In this document: positions 1 to 7,118 of the stretch, in pieces
Layout of the letters: each line of letters begins with the position of its first letter
Numbering within the stretch: position 1 is the first letter of the stretch
Notes under the pieces: generated by a model
Seen by the model: only the letters and a program-made list of their open reading frames with translations
Told to the model about the DNA's origin: nothing
Databases searched by the model: none
Assembly (NCBI GenBank): GCA_025356185.1
Contig: JANXUN010000531.1
Location: 1 to 8,843, forward strand
Direction of reading: 5' to 3'
DNA length: 8,843 nt
From: Gemmatimonadaceae bacterium
Lineage (GTDB): Bacteria > Gemmatimonadota > Gemmatimonadetes > Gemmatimonadales > Gemmatimonadaceae
Program-made: the position numbers and the translations under genes

Positions 1-2388
1 GTGGAGTTGCGCGACGCTGGTAACGCGCTCACCACGAGCACTGCCGCCGTAACCGTCACGATTTCTGGTGGCGGTACGCTCAGTGGAACCACGACGGTCA
101 ACGCGGTTGGCGGCGTCGCCACATTTACCAATTTACGCATCGATGGTTCGGGTGCGCAGACGCTCACGTTCGCCTCGACAGGTTTGACATCGGCCACATC
201 GAGCTCGTTCACCGTCACACAAACTGCGGCATCGCTTGCAATACAAACGCAACCAGCAGGCGCGATTTCAGGTAGTGCGTTTAGCACGCAACCCGTCGTG
301 CGCATTCTGGATCAAGCCGGATTGCTCGTCACCACTGGCAGCGGTGCAACGCTTGTGGTTACTGCGTCGAAAGCGAGCGGCGCAGGCACAGTTGGCGGCA
401 CTCTTACCGCCACGGCGGTCGGCGGGGTTGCGACGTTCAGCTCGTTGCAGATCACTGGCACTGGCGCACACACACTGCAGTTCGCAACCGCGTCACCCGC
501 GCTCAATGTGACGTCTTCAAGCTTTACCGTCGCGTCAGCGGGACCAACGCAAGTGGTAATTACGACGCAACCGGCTGGCGCAGTGAGCGGAAACGTGCTG
601 ACCACGCAGCCGGTTGTTGAACTGCGCGACGCGGGCGGCGCGCTGACGTCAAGCACCGCCGCGGTCACGGTATCGATCTCCGGTGGCGGTTCATTGACAG
701 GCACAACGACGGTCAATGCTGTTGGTGGCGTCGCGACGTTCACGAATTTGCGCATCGATGGCGCGGGCTCACAAACGCTGACGTTCGCATCAGCCGGACT
801 CACGTCGGCGATCTCGAGCTCATTTACCGTCACGCAGGTCGCGGCATCACTGCTGATTCAAACGCAGCCGGCAGGTGCGACGTCGGCGAGCGCGTTTAGC
901 ACGCAGCCCGTCGTTCGCGTTCTCGATCAGGCAGGATTGCTCGTTACGAGCGGTAGCGGTGCCACACTCGTGGTCACCGCGTCGAAGGCAAGCGGCGCGG
1001 GTACGCTCGGCGGCACGCTCACTGCCACCGCGTCGGGTGGCGTTGCGTCCTTCGCGAATCTGCAAATCACTGGCACTGGCGCACACACGTTGCAGTTCAG
1101 CACGAGCGCCCCGTCGCTCAACGTGACGTCATCAAGCTTTACCGTTGCATCAGCGGGAGCCACGCAAGTCGTGATCACCACACAGCCTTCGGGTGCGGTG
1201 AGTGGCAACGTGCTCACGACGCAACCGGTTGTTGAGCTGCGCGATGCAAGCAACGCACTCGTATCGAGCACTGCGGCGCTGACCGTATCAATATCCGGCG
1301 GTGGCACATTGTCCGGCACGACCACAGTCAATGCGGTTGGTGGCGTCGCGACGTTTACCAATCTGCGTGTCGACGGATCGGGCTCTCAAACGCTCACGTT
1401 CGCGTCGACCGGACTCACGTCGGCAATCTCGAGCGCGTTCACGGTCACGCAAACCGCAGCATCGTTGTCAGTGCAAACGCAACCTGCCGGCGCCGCGTCA
1501 GGCAGCGCGTTCGGTACGCAGCCCGTCGTGCGCATTCTCGATCAAGCGGGACTGCTCGTCACCACTGGTAGCGGTGCAACGCTGGTCGTGACCGCCGCAA
1601 AGGCGAGCGGTTCGGGAACGCTTGGCGGCACGCTGACGGCAACCGCGTCAGGCGGTGTCGCGACGTTTAGCTCGTTGCAAATCACTGGCACTGGCGCGCA
1701 CACGTTGCAGTTCAGTACGTCGGCACCTGCGCTCAGCGCCACGTCAGGCAGTTTCACTGTCGCAGCGGGCGCCGCAACTCAAGTCGCGATCACCACGCAA
1801 CCTAACGGCGCTGTGAGCGGCGTGAATCTCACCACACAACCCGTTGTCGAACTGCGCGATGCCGGCGGCAATCTCACAACGAGCGCGGCGTCGGTCACCG
1901 CTACGATTGCAAGTGGCTCGGGCTTGTTGCTTGGCACGGCAACGGTGAGCGCCGTGGGCGGTGTCGCCACGTTTACCAATCTCAAAATCAACGGTTCGGG
2001 CGCGCACACACTGACGTTCGCGTCATCGGGGCTTACGTCCGCGACCTCCGGTTCGTTCACCGTCACGCAAACGGCCGCGTCGCTTGTCGTACAAACCGAT
2101 CCCGCGAACGCATCCAGCGGTTCTGCGTTCGGCACACAGCCGGTGGTGCGCATTCTTGATCAAGCGGGACTCGTCGTCACGACCGGTTCGGGCGCAACGC
2201 TTCTTGTGACTGCGGCAAAGGCAAGCGGTAGTGGTACGCTTGGCGGTGCCTCGACAGCAACCGCATCCAACGGCGTGGCAACATTTAGTTCGCTGCAAAT
2301 CACTGGCATCGGCACGCATACATTGCAGTTCACGACATCGTCGCCAGCGCTGAGTGTGAACTCCGGTTCATTTACCGTGGCGGCAGGA
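1..2388 (+). repeat. Four tandem 615-bp super-repeats (A+B Ig-like units)
   Basis: The VELRDA motif starts at 1, 616, 1231 and 1846, an exact 615-bp (205-codon) spacing. Within each copy an A-type Ig-like unit of about 100 residues is followed by a B-type unit containing LDQAG. Copy 4 carries one extra codon in its A unit (IASGSGLLLG where the others read ISGGGTLSG), so its B unit sits 3 bases late: the VVR of VVRILDQ is at 2143, against 295 in copy 1. Copy 4 lacks the closing linker (TQVVITTQP...LTTQPV) because the Big_1-like units take over. The DNA copies are clearly diverged at third codon positions, while the protein copies remain very similar. Confidence 0.9.
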
Positions 2389-3003
2389 GCGGCCACCACG
2401 CTTGCTGCAAACTCGACCACGACACAATCGGCAACGGTCAACACAAACGTCGCGGCACCGCCAAGTGTGCTAGTGACCGATGCCGGCAGCAACGCGGTGA
2501 GCGGCGTGACGGTCACGTTTGCCATCGCGAGCGGCGGCGGCAGCATCTCGTCGACCAGCGTCGTGACCAACGCGAGCGGTATCGCGACACTCAGCTCATG
2601 GACAGTTGGTACAACGGCGGGAGCGAACAGCGTGACGGCAACAGTGTCGGGCCTTACGGGCAGTCCCGTGACGTTCAATGCAACGGGCACCGCGGGCGTT
2701 GCGGTAACCATCGCTGCACAATCGAGCACCACGCAGTCGGCCACGGTCAGCACGAATGTTGCCGCACCGCCTAGCGTAAAGGTGACCGATGCCTTTGGTA
2801 ACGTTGTAAGCGGAACGACGGTCACGTTCGCAATTGCCAGTGGTGGCGGCACGGTGTCGCCAACATCGGTGGTCACGAACGCGAGTGGCATCGCAACCGT
2901 CACCTCGTGGACACTTGGGGCCGTCGCTGGTGCAAATAGCGTGACGGCGTCGGCGAGCGGACTGACGGGCAGTCCTGTCACGTTCAACGCCACGGGCAAT
3001 TGA
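1..3003 (+). CDS. Giant secreted Ig-like repeat protein, C-terminal part (5' end outside window)
   Basis: This is the C-terminal 1000 residues of a larger repeat protein, probably a surface or secreted adhesin-like protein. The first codon, GTG, is not a start: it is the valine of a VELRDA motif that recurs at residues 206, 411 and 616, where the codons are GTT, GTT and GTC. Residues 1 to about 796 hold four copies of a 205-residue super-repeat. Each copy has an A unit (VELRDA... VATFTNLRIDG... SSSFTV) and a B unit (VRILDQAG... LQITGTGAHTLQF... SFTVA). Residues 799-1000 are two Big_1/invasin-like units (SVxVTDA, VTFAIASGGG, TSVVTNASGIAT, SPVTFNATG). Composition is dominated by T, S, A, G and V; I see no Cys or Tyr and only two Trp. 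No C-terminal sorting signal, membrane helix or autotransporter barrel is visible, so any anchor or secretion signal must lie upstream or in partner proteins. The stop overlaps the next start. The Ig-like fold is confident; the adhesin role is inferred. Confidence 0.85.
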   Translation: MELRDAGNALTTSTAAVTVTISGGGTLSGTTTVNAVGGVATFTNLRIDGSGAQTLTFASTGLTSATSSSFTVTQTAASLAIQTQPAGAISGSAFSTQPVVRILDQAGLLVTTGSGATLVVTASKASGAGTVGGTLTATAVGGVATFSSLQITGTGAHTLQFATASPALNVTSSSFTVASAGPTQVVITTQPAGAVSGNVLTTQPVVELRDAGGALTSSTAAVTVSISGGGSLTGTTTVNAVGGVATFTNLRIDGAGSQTLTFASAGLTSAISSSFTVTQVAASLLIQTQPAGATSASAFSTQPVVRVLDQAGLLVTSGSGATLVVTASKASGAGTLGGTLTATASGGVASFANLQITGTGAHTLQFSTSAPSLNVTSSSFTVASAGATQVVITTQPSGAVSGNVLTTQPVVELRDASNALVSSTAALTVSISGGGTLSGTTTVNAVGGVATFTNLRVDGSGSQTLTFASTGLTSAISSAFTVTQTAASLSVQTQPAGAASGSAFGTQPVVRILDQAGLLVTTGSGATLVVTAAKASGSGTLGGTLTATASGGVATFSSLQITGTGAHTLQFSTSAPALSATSGSFTVAAGAATQVAITTQPNGAVSGVNLTTQPVVELRDAGGNLTTSAASVTATIASGSGLLLGTATVSAVGGVATFTNLKINGSGAHTLTFASSGLTSATSGSFTVTQTAASLVVQTDPANASSGSAFGTQPVVRILDQAGLVVTTGSGATLLVTAAKASGSGTLGGASTATASNGVATFSSLQITGIGTHTLQFTTSSPALSVNSGSFTVAAGAATTLAANSTTTQSATVNTNVAAPPSVLVTDAGSNAVSGVTVTFAIASGGGSISSTSVVTNASGIATLSSWTVGTTAGANSVTATVSGLTGSPVTFNATGTAGVAVTIAAQSSTTQSATVSTNVAAPPSVKVTDAFGNVVSGTTVTFAIASGGGTVSPTSVVTNASGIATVTSWTLGAVAGANSVTASASGLTGSPVTFNATGN
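2395..3000 (+). repeat. Two tandem 309-bp Big_1/invasin-like units
   Basis: Residues 799-901 and 902-1000 align at a 103-residue offset. They share STTTQSATV or SSTTQSATV, NVAAPPSV, VTDA, VTVTFAIASGGG, TSVVTNASGIAT, AGANSVTA and GLTGSPVTFNATG. The segment with Asp, then a TVTFAIASGGG strand, then GIAT and a Trp strand (SSWTVG, TSWTLG) is typical of bacterial Ig-like group 1 domains of intimin/invasin-type proteins. These two units are distinct from the A and B units upstream. Confidence 0.85.
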
Positions 3004-3005
3004 TG
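3001..3005 (+). promoter_or_regulatory. TGATG stop/start overlap (translational coupling site)
   Basis: The TGA stop of the giant repeat protein (3001-3003) shares its final A with the ATG (3003-3005) of the lipoprotein gene, and a second in-frame ATG follows at 3006. There is no good Shine-Dalgarno sequence just upstream. Reinitiation by ribosomes finishing the upstream gene is therefore the likely start mechanism. An in-frame TTG at 3000 could serve as a start but is less likely. Confidence 0.7.
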
Positions 3006-4664
3006 ATGACCCGAGCCTCGCTTTTTGCGCGACTGTCCACGTGGGCGTCGGCACGTCGCGCGCAACAGCTACTGCGCGTCGCTGCCGCCCTGTTTCTCGC
3101 GGTTTCGTGCGATCACGCGGCGGTCGTCTCAGGCATTCCACTCAATAGCATCGATCTGACGCCTCCAACGGCGAGTGTCCGCGCTGGTGGATCAGTCACC
3201 CTAGCCGCGCGACCGAAAGATGCTGCAGGCAACGTTGTCGACGTGCACACGTTTGTGTGGTCAAGCTCCAACAAATCAGTTGCAACGGTGTCATCCTCGG
3301 GTGTTGTCACTGCGCTCGCACTTGGTGAAGCAAAGATTGCCGTCAGCGCCCTCGGCAGGAGTGCGACGGCGACAATCACCGTTACGGCGCGTGACGTGGC
3401 CACAGTGGTCGTTGCGCCCGCAACGGTGTCAATGCGCGTTGGTGCGTCGACGCCGCTGCAAGCCACAACACTCGACGCGGACGGCGGTTCGCTCACCGGA
3501 CGTGTGGTGACGTGGAGCAGCAGCAACACCGCCGTTGCAACCGTGAGTAGCGCGGGCAGTGTGACGGGTGTGTCGCCCGGCGCGACGACCATTACGGCAT
3601 TAAGTGAAGGCCGTTCAGGTCAGGCCGCGGTAACGGTGACGTTGGCACCGGTGCAAACAATTGTGGTGTCGCCTTCCGTTGATACATTGGGTGTCGGAAC
3701 CGAACGACTACACGGCGCTGTGCTGCGCGACGCGGCGGGGGTCGTGCTCAGCGGTCGCGCGCTGTCGTGGAGCTCGAGTAACGTCGCAATTGCCTCGGTG
3801 TCGTCGATCGGTAATGTGATTGGTGTCGCACCAGGCACGACGACGATTTCTGCAAGCAGTGAAGGACGCACCGGCACAGCCACGGTGGTAGTGCTCGCGC
3901 GATTGGCAGGCGTCGTGACGCTCACGCCTAACTCCAATACGCTCGTCGAAGGCGCGACGCTTCTGCTCACAACGCAGGTCACCGACGACGCTGGCAATTT
4001 GTTAACAGGTCGTCCCGTGGTGTACAGTAGCGACGCACCAACAGTCGCAACGGTGAGCAACACGGGGCTCATCACCGCCGTCACCTCCGGAAGCGCGCGC
4101 ATTACCGCGACGAGTGAAGGAAAGACTGGCACGGCATCAATACTTGTTGTGCCGATTCCTGTATCGACAGTGACCGTCACGCCAAGTACTGCCACTATGA
4201 TTACCGCAACGACGCAAGCACTCACGGCAACGGCACGCTCGACCGCTGGTGGTGTGATTACCGGTCGTTCCGTGCAGTGGACGAGTGGCGCTCCCAACAT
4301 CGCGAGCGTCAGTGCGACCGGGGTAGTCAGTGCGCTGACCCCAGGCGTTGCGTTGATCGTCGCGGCGATTGACGGCGTTACTGCGACGTCGCGCATTACC
4401 GTCGCATTGCCGACGATCGCGTCGATCCTGCTCACGCCCGACGCTCCGTCGATCGCGAGCGGAACCAGTGTGCAACTCTCGGCAACACCGCGTGACGCGA
4501 GCGGCGCGTCGCTCACTGGCCGCACCATTACGTGGATATCAGACGATGAGAGCATTGCCTTCGTATCGAGCACCGGCTTGGTGGTCGGATTCAAGGTGGG
4601 CACCACTCGCATCACGGCAACTTCGGAGGGAGTCAGTGCATCGACACTTGTTACCGTTCGCTAG
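3003..4664 (+). CDS. Lipoprotein with six Big_2-type Ig-like domains
   Basis: This is a 553-residue predicted lipoprotein. The N-terminus (MMTRASLFARLSTWASARR...) is basic, followed by a hydrophobic stretch, LLRVAAALFLAVSC. Cys36 is the likely lipidation site and the only Cys I see. After a short linker, six Big_2 (bacterial Ig-like group 2) units fill residues 47-553. Each has a TP/AP strand start, GRxVxWSSSNxxVATVS, GxVTGVxPGxTTITA and SEGRxGTAxVTV. The anchor residue at W86, W171, W256, Y341, W426 and W511 recurs at exactly 85 residues. The protein ends on the last strand of unit 6 with no extra domain. Big_2 domains occur in surface and adhesion proteins; here they may form an outer-membrane-tethered stalk. 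Overlap with both neighbouring genes suggests translational coupling. The lipoprotein call is good, though the lipobox has Ala at -3 instead of Leu. Binding partner unknown. Confidence 0.85.
   Translation: MMTRASLFARLSTWASARRAQQLLRVAAALFLAVSCDHAAVVSGIPLNSIDLTPPTASVRAGGSVTLAARPKDAAGNVVDVHTFVWSSSNKSVATVSSSGVVTALALGEAKIAVSALGRSATATITVTARDVATVVVAPATVSMRVGASTPLQATTLDADGGSLTGRVVTWSSSNTAVATVSSAGSVTGVSPGATTITALSEGRSGQAAVTVTLAPVQTIVVSPSVDTLGVGTERLHGAVLRDAAGVVLSGRALSWSSSNVAIASVSSIGNVIGVAPGTTTISASSEGRTGTATVVVLARLAGVVTLTPNSNTLVEGATLLLTTQVTDDAGNLLTGRPVVYSSDAPTVATVSNTGLITAVTSGSARITATSEGKTGTASILVVPIPVSTVTVTPSTATMITATTQALTATARSTAGGVITGRSVQWTSGAPNIASVSATGVVSALTPGVALIVAAIDGVTATSRITVALPTIASILLTPDAPSIASGTSVQLSATPRDASGASLTGRTITWISDDESIAFVSSTGLVVGFKVGTTRITATSEGVSASTLVTVR
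3141..4661 (+). repeat. Six tandem 255-bp Big_2 units
   Basis: Units cover residues 47-131, 132-216, 217-301, 302-386, 387-471 and 472-553. The period is exactly 85 residues at three independent anchors. The first is a Pro at 54, 139, 224, 309, 394 and 479. The second is a Trp or Tyr at 86, 171, 256, 341, 426 and 511. The third is the Gly of SEG or its equivalent at 118, 203, 288, 373, 458 and 543. Units 4 and 5 are the most diverged (YSSDA and WTSGA in place of WSSSN). The absence of any indel across six diverged units is notable. Confidence 0.9.
4625..4638 (+). promoter_or_regulatory. Shine-Dalgarno GGAGGG with GTG start inside preceding gene
   Basis: GGAGGG at 4625-4630 lies 5 bases before the GTG at 4636-4638. 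This selects 4636 as the start of the TPR membrane protein, 29 bases inside the end of the lipoprotein gene. The competing GTG at 4681 has no Shine-Dalgarno sequence upstream but would leave a shorter, more standard signal peptide. The purine run also encodes Glu-Gly of the overlapping gene, so chance is possible. Confidence 0.6.
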
Positions 4665-5811
4665 CGCGCAGATCGCGCGTGTGCACGTGCTGCGCCGTCG
4701 CATCGCGCGCGCGGCGCTCGGGTGCGTCGTCATCGCATTTGCCATGCCGCTTGCCGCGCAGGGCAGCGGGCAGTCATTGGCCGCCAAGCGCGTGCTCACG
4801 ACAGGTCCCGCGCCCGGTTGCGCGGTCGCGAGTAGCGTTGCCGTCGCGCGACGCGACAACGCCGAAGCGCGACGCCTCGCTGCAGCCGGCCAAGAAGCGG
4901 CGCTGATCGGCGATCAAACGGCCGCACGTGATGCGTTTGCAAAGGCGGCCGTGCTCAATCCCGGCGACGAACGCATCGCGTACGATCTTGGTCGCGCGCA
5001 CGAAGAGCTCGCAGATACTGCGAAAGCGGTGACCGAATTCTGTCGCTATCTCACGCTCTCACCGGCGGCTCGCGAAGCAAGCGACGTGCGTGACCGCCTG
5101 TTACGGCTTGTGCCGCGCGCAGCGCAACAACGCGCGCAAGATGTGCAAGTGGCATTCAAACTTGGACTCGCGCTGTTTGACGATGGGCGGTACGACGCCT
5201 CGGTGCGCGCATTCGACGATGTCATTAAGAACGCGCCAACGGCACCAGAAAGTTTTTTTAATCGGGGACTCGCGCGCGCGGCGGCGGGGAAGCGCGCGGA
5301 CGCGGTGAGCGACCTTGAACAATATCGCGCGAATGCACCAACCGTCGATGATCGCGTCGAAGTGGGTCGTGCAATCGAAGTCTTGCGACGGCCGGTGTAC
5401 AGCCCGAGCGTCGCATTCACACGTGGTCTGTTGCCTGGGTTCGGACAGTTCTACACCGAACGGCCTGTGCGCGGTGCCATCGTGATGGCCGCGACAGCTG
5501 GAGTCGCCGCAATGGCCTTTGCAAAAAAGACCACTACAAAAACCATCGCGTACACCGATCCGAACGGACTTCCGGCACCGTACACGCAAACGACAACCGA
5601 AAGCCCGTACTTTGTTTCGGCGCTGGCAGGCGCGGTTGGTATCGCGGCGCTCGGTGCAATCGAGGCAACGGTATTCGCTAATCACTCGCAACAAGGATCC
5701 AGCATTCTCGTTCGCCGAGCTAGCGGATCGAGCGGCGATGCGCAGTTTTCGTTGACGCCGATGCTGGATTGGCGCGGTGTACGGGGCGTTCAACTCACAG
5801 CGAGATTTTGA
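4636..5811 (+). CDS. Exported TPR protein with two-helix PGxGQxY membrane module
   Basis: This is a 391-residue protein from GTG 4636. Residues 1-42 form a signal peptide: basic VLRRRIAR, then the hydrophobic run AALGCVVIAFAMPLAA, with cleavage likely near AAQ. Four TPR-like helical pairs follow: about 76-110 (ALIGDQTAARDAFAKAAVLNP), 111-144, 170-203 (GLALFDDGRYDASVRAFDDVI) and 204-236. Next comes LLPGFGQFYTERPVRGAI (265-282), which leads into a hydrophobic segment at about 279-296. A Thr-rich loop and a second hydrophobic segment (about 326-347) follow. The PGxGQxY-plus-two-helix layout resembles DUF5683 and related small membrane modules. The tail ends in VQLTARF, with a C-terminal Phe. TPRs normally mediate protein contacts, so this may be a periplasm-facing assembly or scaffold protein for its operon partners. 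That role is inferred from domain type and gene order only. It overlaps the upstream gene by 29 bases. If translation starts at 4681 the product is 376 residues. Confidence 0.75.
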   Translation: MHRHLLPFASAQIARVHVLRRRIARAALGCVVIAFAMPLAAQGSGQSLAAKRVLTTGPAPGCAVASSVAVARRDNAEARRLAAAGQEAALIGDQTAARDAFAKAAVLNPGDERIAYDLGRAHEELADTAKAVTEFCRYLTLSPAAREASDVRDRLLRLVPRAAQQRAQDVQVAFKLGLALFDDGRYDASVRAFDDVIKNAPTAPESFFNRGLARAAAGKRADAVSDLEQYRANAPTVDDRVEVGRAIEVLRRPVYSPSVAFTRGLLPGFGQFYTERPVRGAIVMAATAGVAAMAFAKKTTTKTIAYTDPNGLPAPYTQTTTESPYFVSALAGAVGIAALGAIEATVFANHSQQGSSILVRRASGSSGDAQFSLTPMLDWRGVRGVQLTARF

Positions 5812-5822
5812 GGATGACCATG
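5810..5822 (+). promoter_or_regulatory. Shine-Dalgarno GAGGA for the duplicated-domain protein
   Basis: GAGGA at 5810-5814 overlaps the TGA stop (5809-5811) of the TPR gene and sits 5 bases before the ATG at 5820. The in-frame ATG at 5814 lies within this site, too close to use it. I therefore prefer 5820. Confidence 0.6.
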
Positions 5823-7094
5823 CATGTCCTTGTCGCGACTAGCCGCCAAATCATGACGCGCATGTCGCTCACTATCATCGCGATATGCACTGTGGCGAGC
5901 TCGCCTACACGCGCGCAGGGCGCGCCAACGACGAACGCCGCACCTGCGCGTCAAACCGAAGCCGATGCATACACGCGTTACGAGTTGTTAGCGCCGGGAT
6001 CTGCCAAGTTCAAAATCATTTACGATGTCACGGCAACCACGCCCGGCGCAAAGTACTATTTCAATCCGATTCGCATCGGTAGTGTTGCGTCGGACGAAAG
6101 CGTGACCGACCCGTCAACGGGTGCGCCGCTCAAGTTTGACGAAGTCGGCTCGACTGTCGCGCGCGCAGGCGGCGTGCGATCAAACGACACGATGCAGACA
6201 TACATTCGTGTGACACTCGCGCGCCCCGTGCCCGCTCCTGATGGCGAAGGCCGTGTTCGCATTGTCAAAACGTACGAAGACGCCAAGAGTTACTTCTCCG
6301 AAGGCGATGTCATTGTGTTCAATCGTCCGCTCGGAATCAAACGCAATGCCGTCGTTTTGCCGCGAGGCTACGAGCTCGTATCGTGCAACTACCCATCGCA
6401 GATTTTGCAAGAAGCAGATGGCCGAGTGAACATTACGTTTTGGAATGCGACGCCTGCCGAAGCGCCACTCATTTTGCGCGCACGACCATCAGCATCGATG
6501 AACACCAACGCGATCGCGCTGCCGGCGGCGCTTGCATCACGCGCCAGTGAACGCGCGATGCAGAGTCGCAAGATTGTGTATTACCTGCAACAACCCGAAA
6601 CGCACGCGTTTGACCTGTATCACGACTACACGGAGTCGCGTACTGGTGTGAGCAGCTATGTCAACGTGGTGCGCGTGGGGAGCACCGTGTCTAGGCCCTC
6701 AGCGCACATTCTCGACACTGGTGACACGCTGCGCTTCGAACTGCTGAAAGGCGCCGCGATCACCAAGGTCGCGCCGGAGGAGCAGGGCATCACGCCAACC
6801 ACCGAGGCAGTAGTGTTTCGCTTTCCTGCAGTGAAGGCTGGCGCATCGACGCGACTACGCATGAACGAGACCTACACCGACACCGCGCGCTACAAACTGG
6901 TAAATGATCAACTGCTGTGGGATCGCAGCTTTGGTCGCCCCGCGAACGCGGTGGTGTTGCCGAGTGGGTGGCAGCTCACGAACAGCTCTGTGCCCGCGAC
7001 GGTGAGCACAATGCCTGATGGTCGCGTGCGTCTCGACTTCATCAATCCGCGCACGGACGAGATCGCGGTGTTGATTACTGCGCGGCGGCGATAA
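5820..7094 (+). CDS. Exported protein of two duplicated beta-rich halves, family not recognised
   Basis: This is a 424-residue protein I cannot assign to a known family. The N-terminus (MHVLVATSRQIMTRMSLTIIAICTVASSPTRAQG) looks like a signal peptide cleaved after TRA. The mature chain has two homologous halves offset by exactly 200 residues. Matched pairs include Y54/Y254, P59/P259, F64/F264, D69/D269, T71/T271, G76/G276, Y80/Y280, N82/N282, R85/R285, G87-S88/G287-S288, R145/R345, T151-Y152/T351-Y352 and D154/D354. The last 47 residues of each half (176-222 and 376-422) share NAVVLPxG, Pro, DGRV, F, N, E and AR, with 18 of 47 identical. Alternating hydrophobic patterns suggest beta-sandwich halves. 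No catalytic motif, membrane helix or lipobox is visible. It lies 8 bases after the TPR gene, so it is probably the last gene of the operon. A carbohydrate-binding or structural envelope role is conceivable but unsupported. Confidence 0.8.
   Translation: MHVLVATSRQIMTRMSLTIIAICTVASSPTRAQGAPTTNAAPARQTEADAYTRYELLAPGSAKFKIIYDVTATTPGAKYYFNPIRIGSVASDESVTDPSTGAPLKFDEVGSTVARAGGVRSNDTMQTYIRVTLARPVPAPDGEGRVRIVKTYEDAKSYFSEGDVIVFNRPLGIKRNAVVLPRGYELVSCNYPSQILQEADGRVNITFWNATPAEAPLILRARPSASMNTNAIALPAALASRASERAMQSRKIVYYLQQPETHAFDLYHDYTESRTGVSSYVNVVRVGSTVSRPSAHILDTGDTLRFELLKGAAITKVAPEEQGITPTTEAVVFRFPAVKAGASTRLRMNETYTDTARYKLVNDQLLWDRSFGRPANAVVLPSGWQLTNSSVPATVSTMPDGRVRLDFINPRTDEIAVLITARRR
5979..7085 (+). repeat. 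Internal duplication, two 507-bp halves offset by 600 bp
   Basis: Residues 54-222 (5979-6485) align without net gaps to residues 254-422 (6579-7085) of the same protein. Conserved positions occur at both ends and in the middle, all at an offset of 200 residues. DNA identity is low, so the duplication is old. Confidence 0.8.
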
Positions 7095-7118
7095 CAACAT
7101 CACGCCATCAGCGCGACG

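Noticed and set aside
1..3003. CRISPR-like or DNA-level tandem repeat array.
   Set aside because: The periodicity is a protein-coding repeat in a single frame, the units are diverged at DNA level, and there are no short identical repeats with unique spacers.
3003..3110. Twin-arginine signal in the Big_2 lipoprotein (SARRAQQLL).
   Set aside because: The residues after the Arg pair do not fit the S/T-R-R-x-F-L-K consensus. A general Sec lipoprotein signal explains the region better.
312..3141. Long open frames on the minus strand opposite the repeat genes (for example 2160-3065 and 312-833).
   Set aside because: They mirror the repeat structure of the plus-strand genes, as expected of antisense shadows in high-GC repeats, and have no recognisable domains or start signals.
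4369..4635. Upstream extension of the TPR gene, in frame from an ATG at 4369.
   Set aside because: It lies wholly within the Big_2 lipoprotein gene, encodes an Arg-rich low-quality sequence typical of a wrong frame, and would hide the signal peptide.
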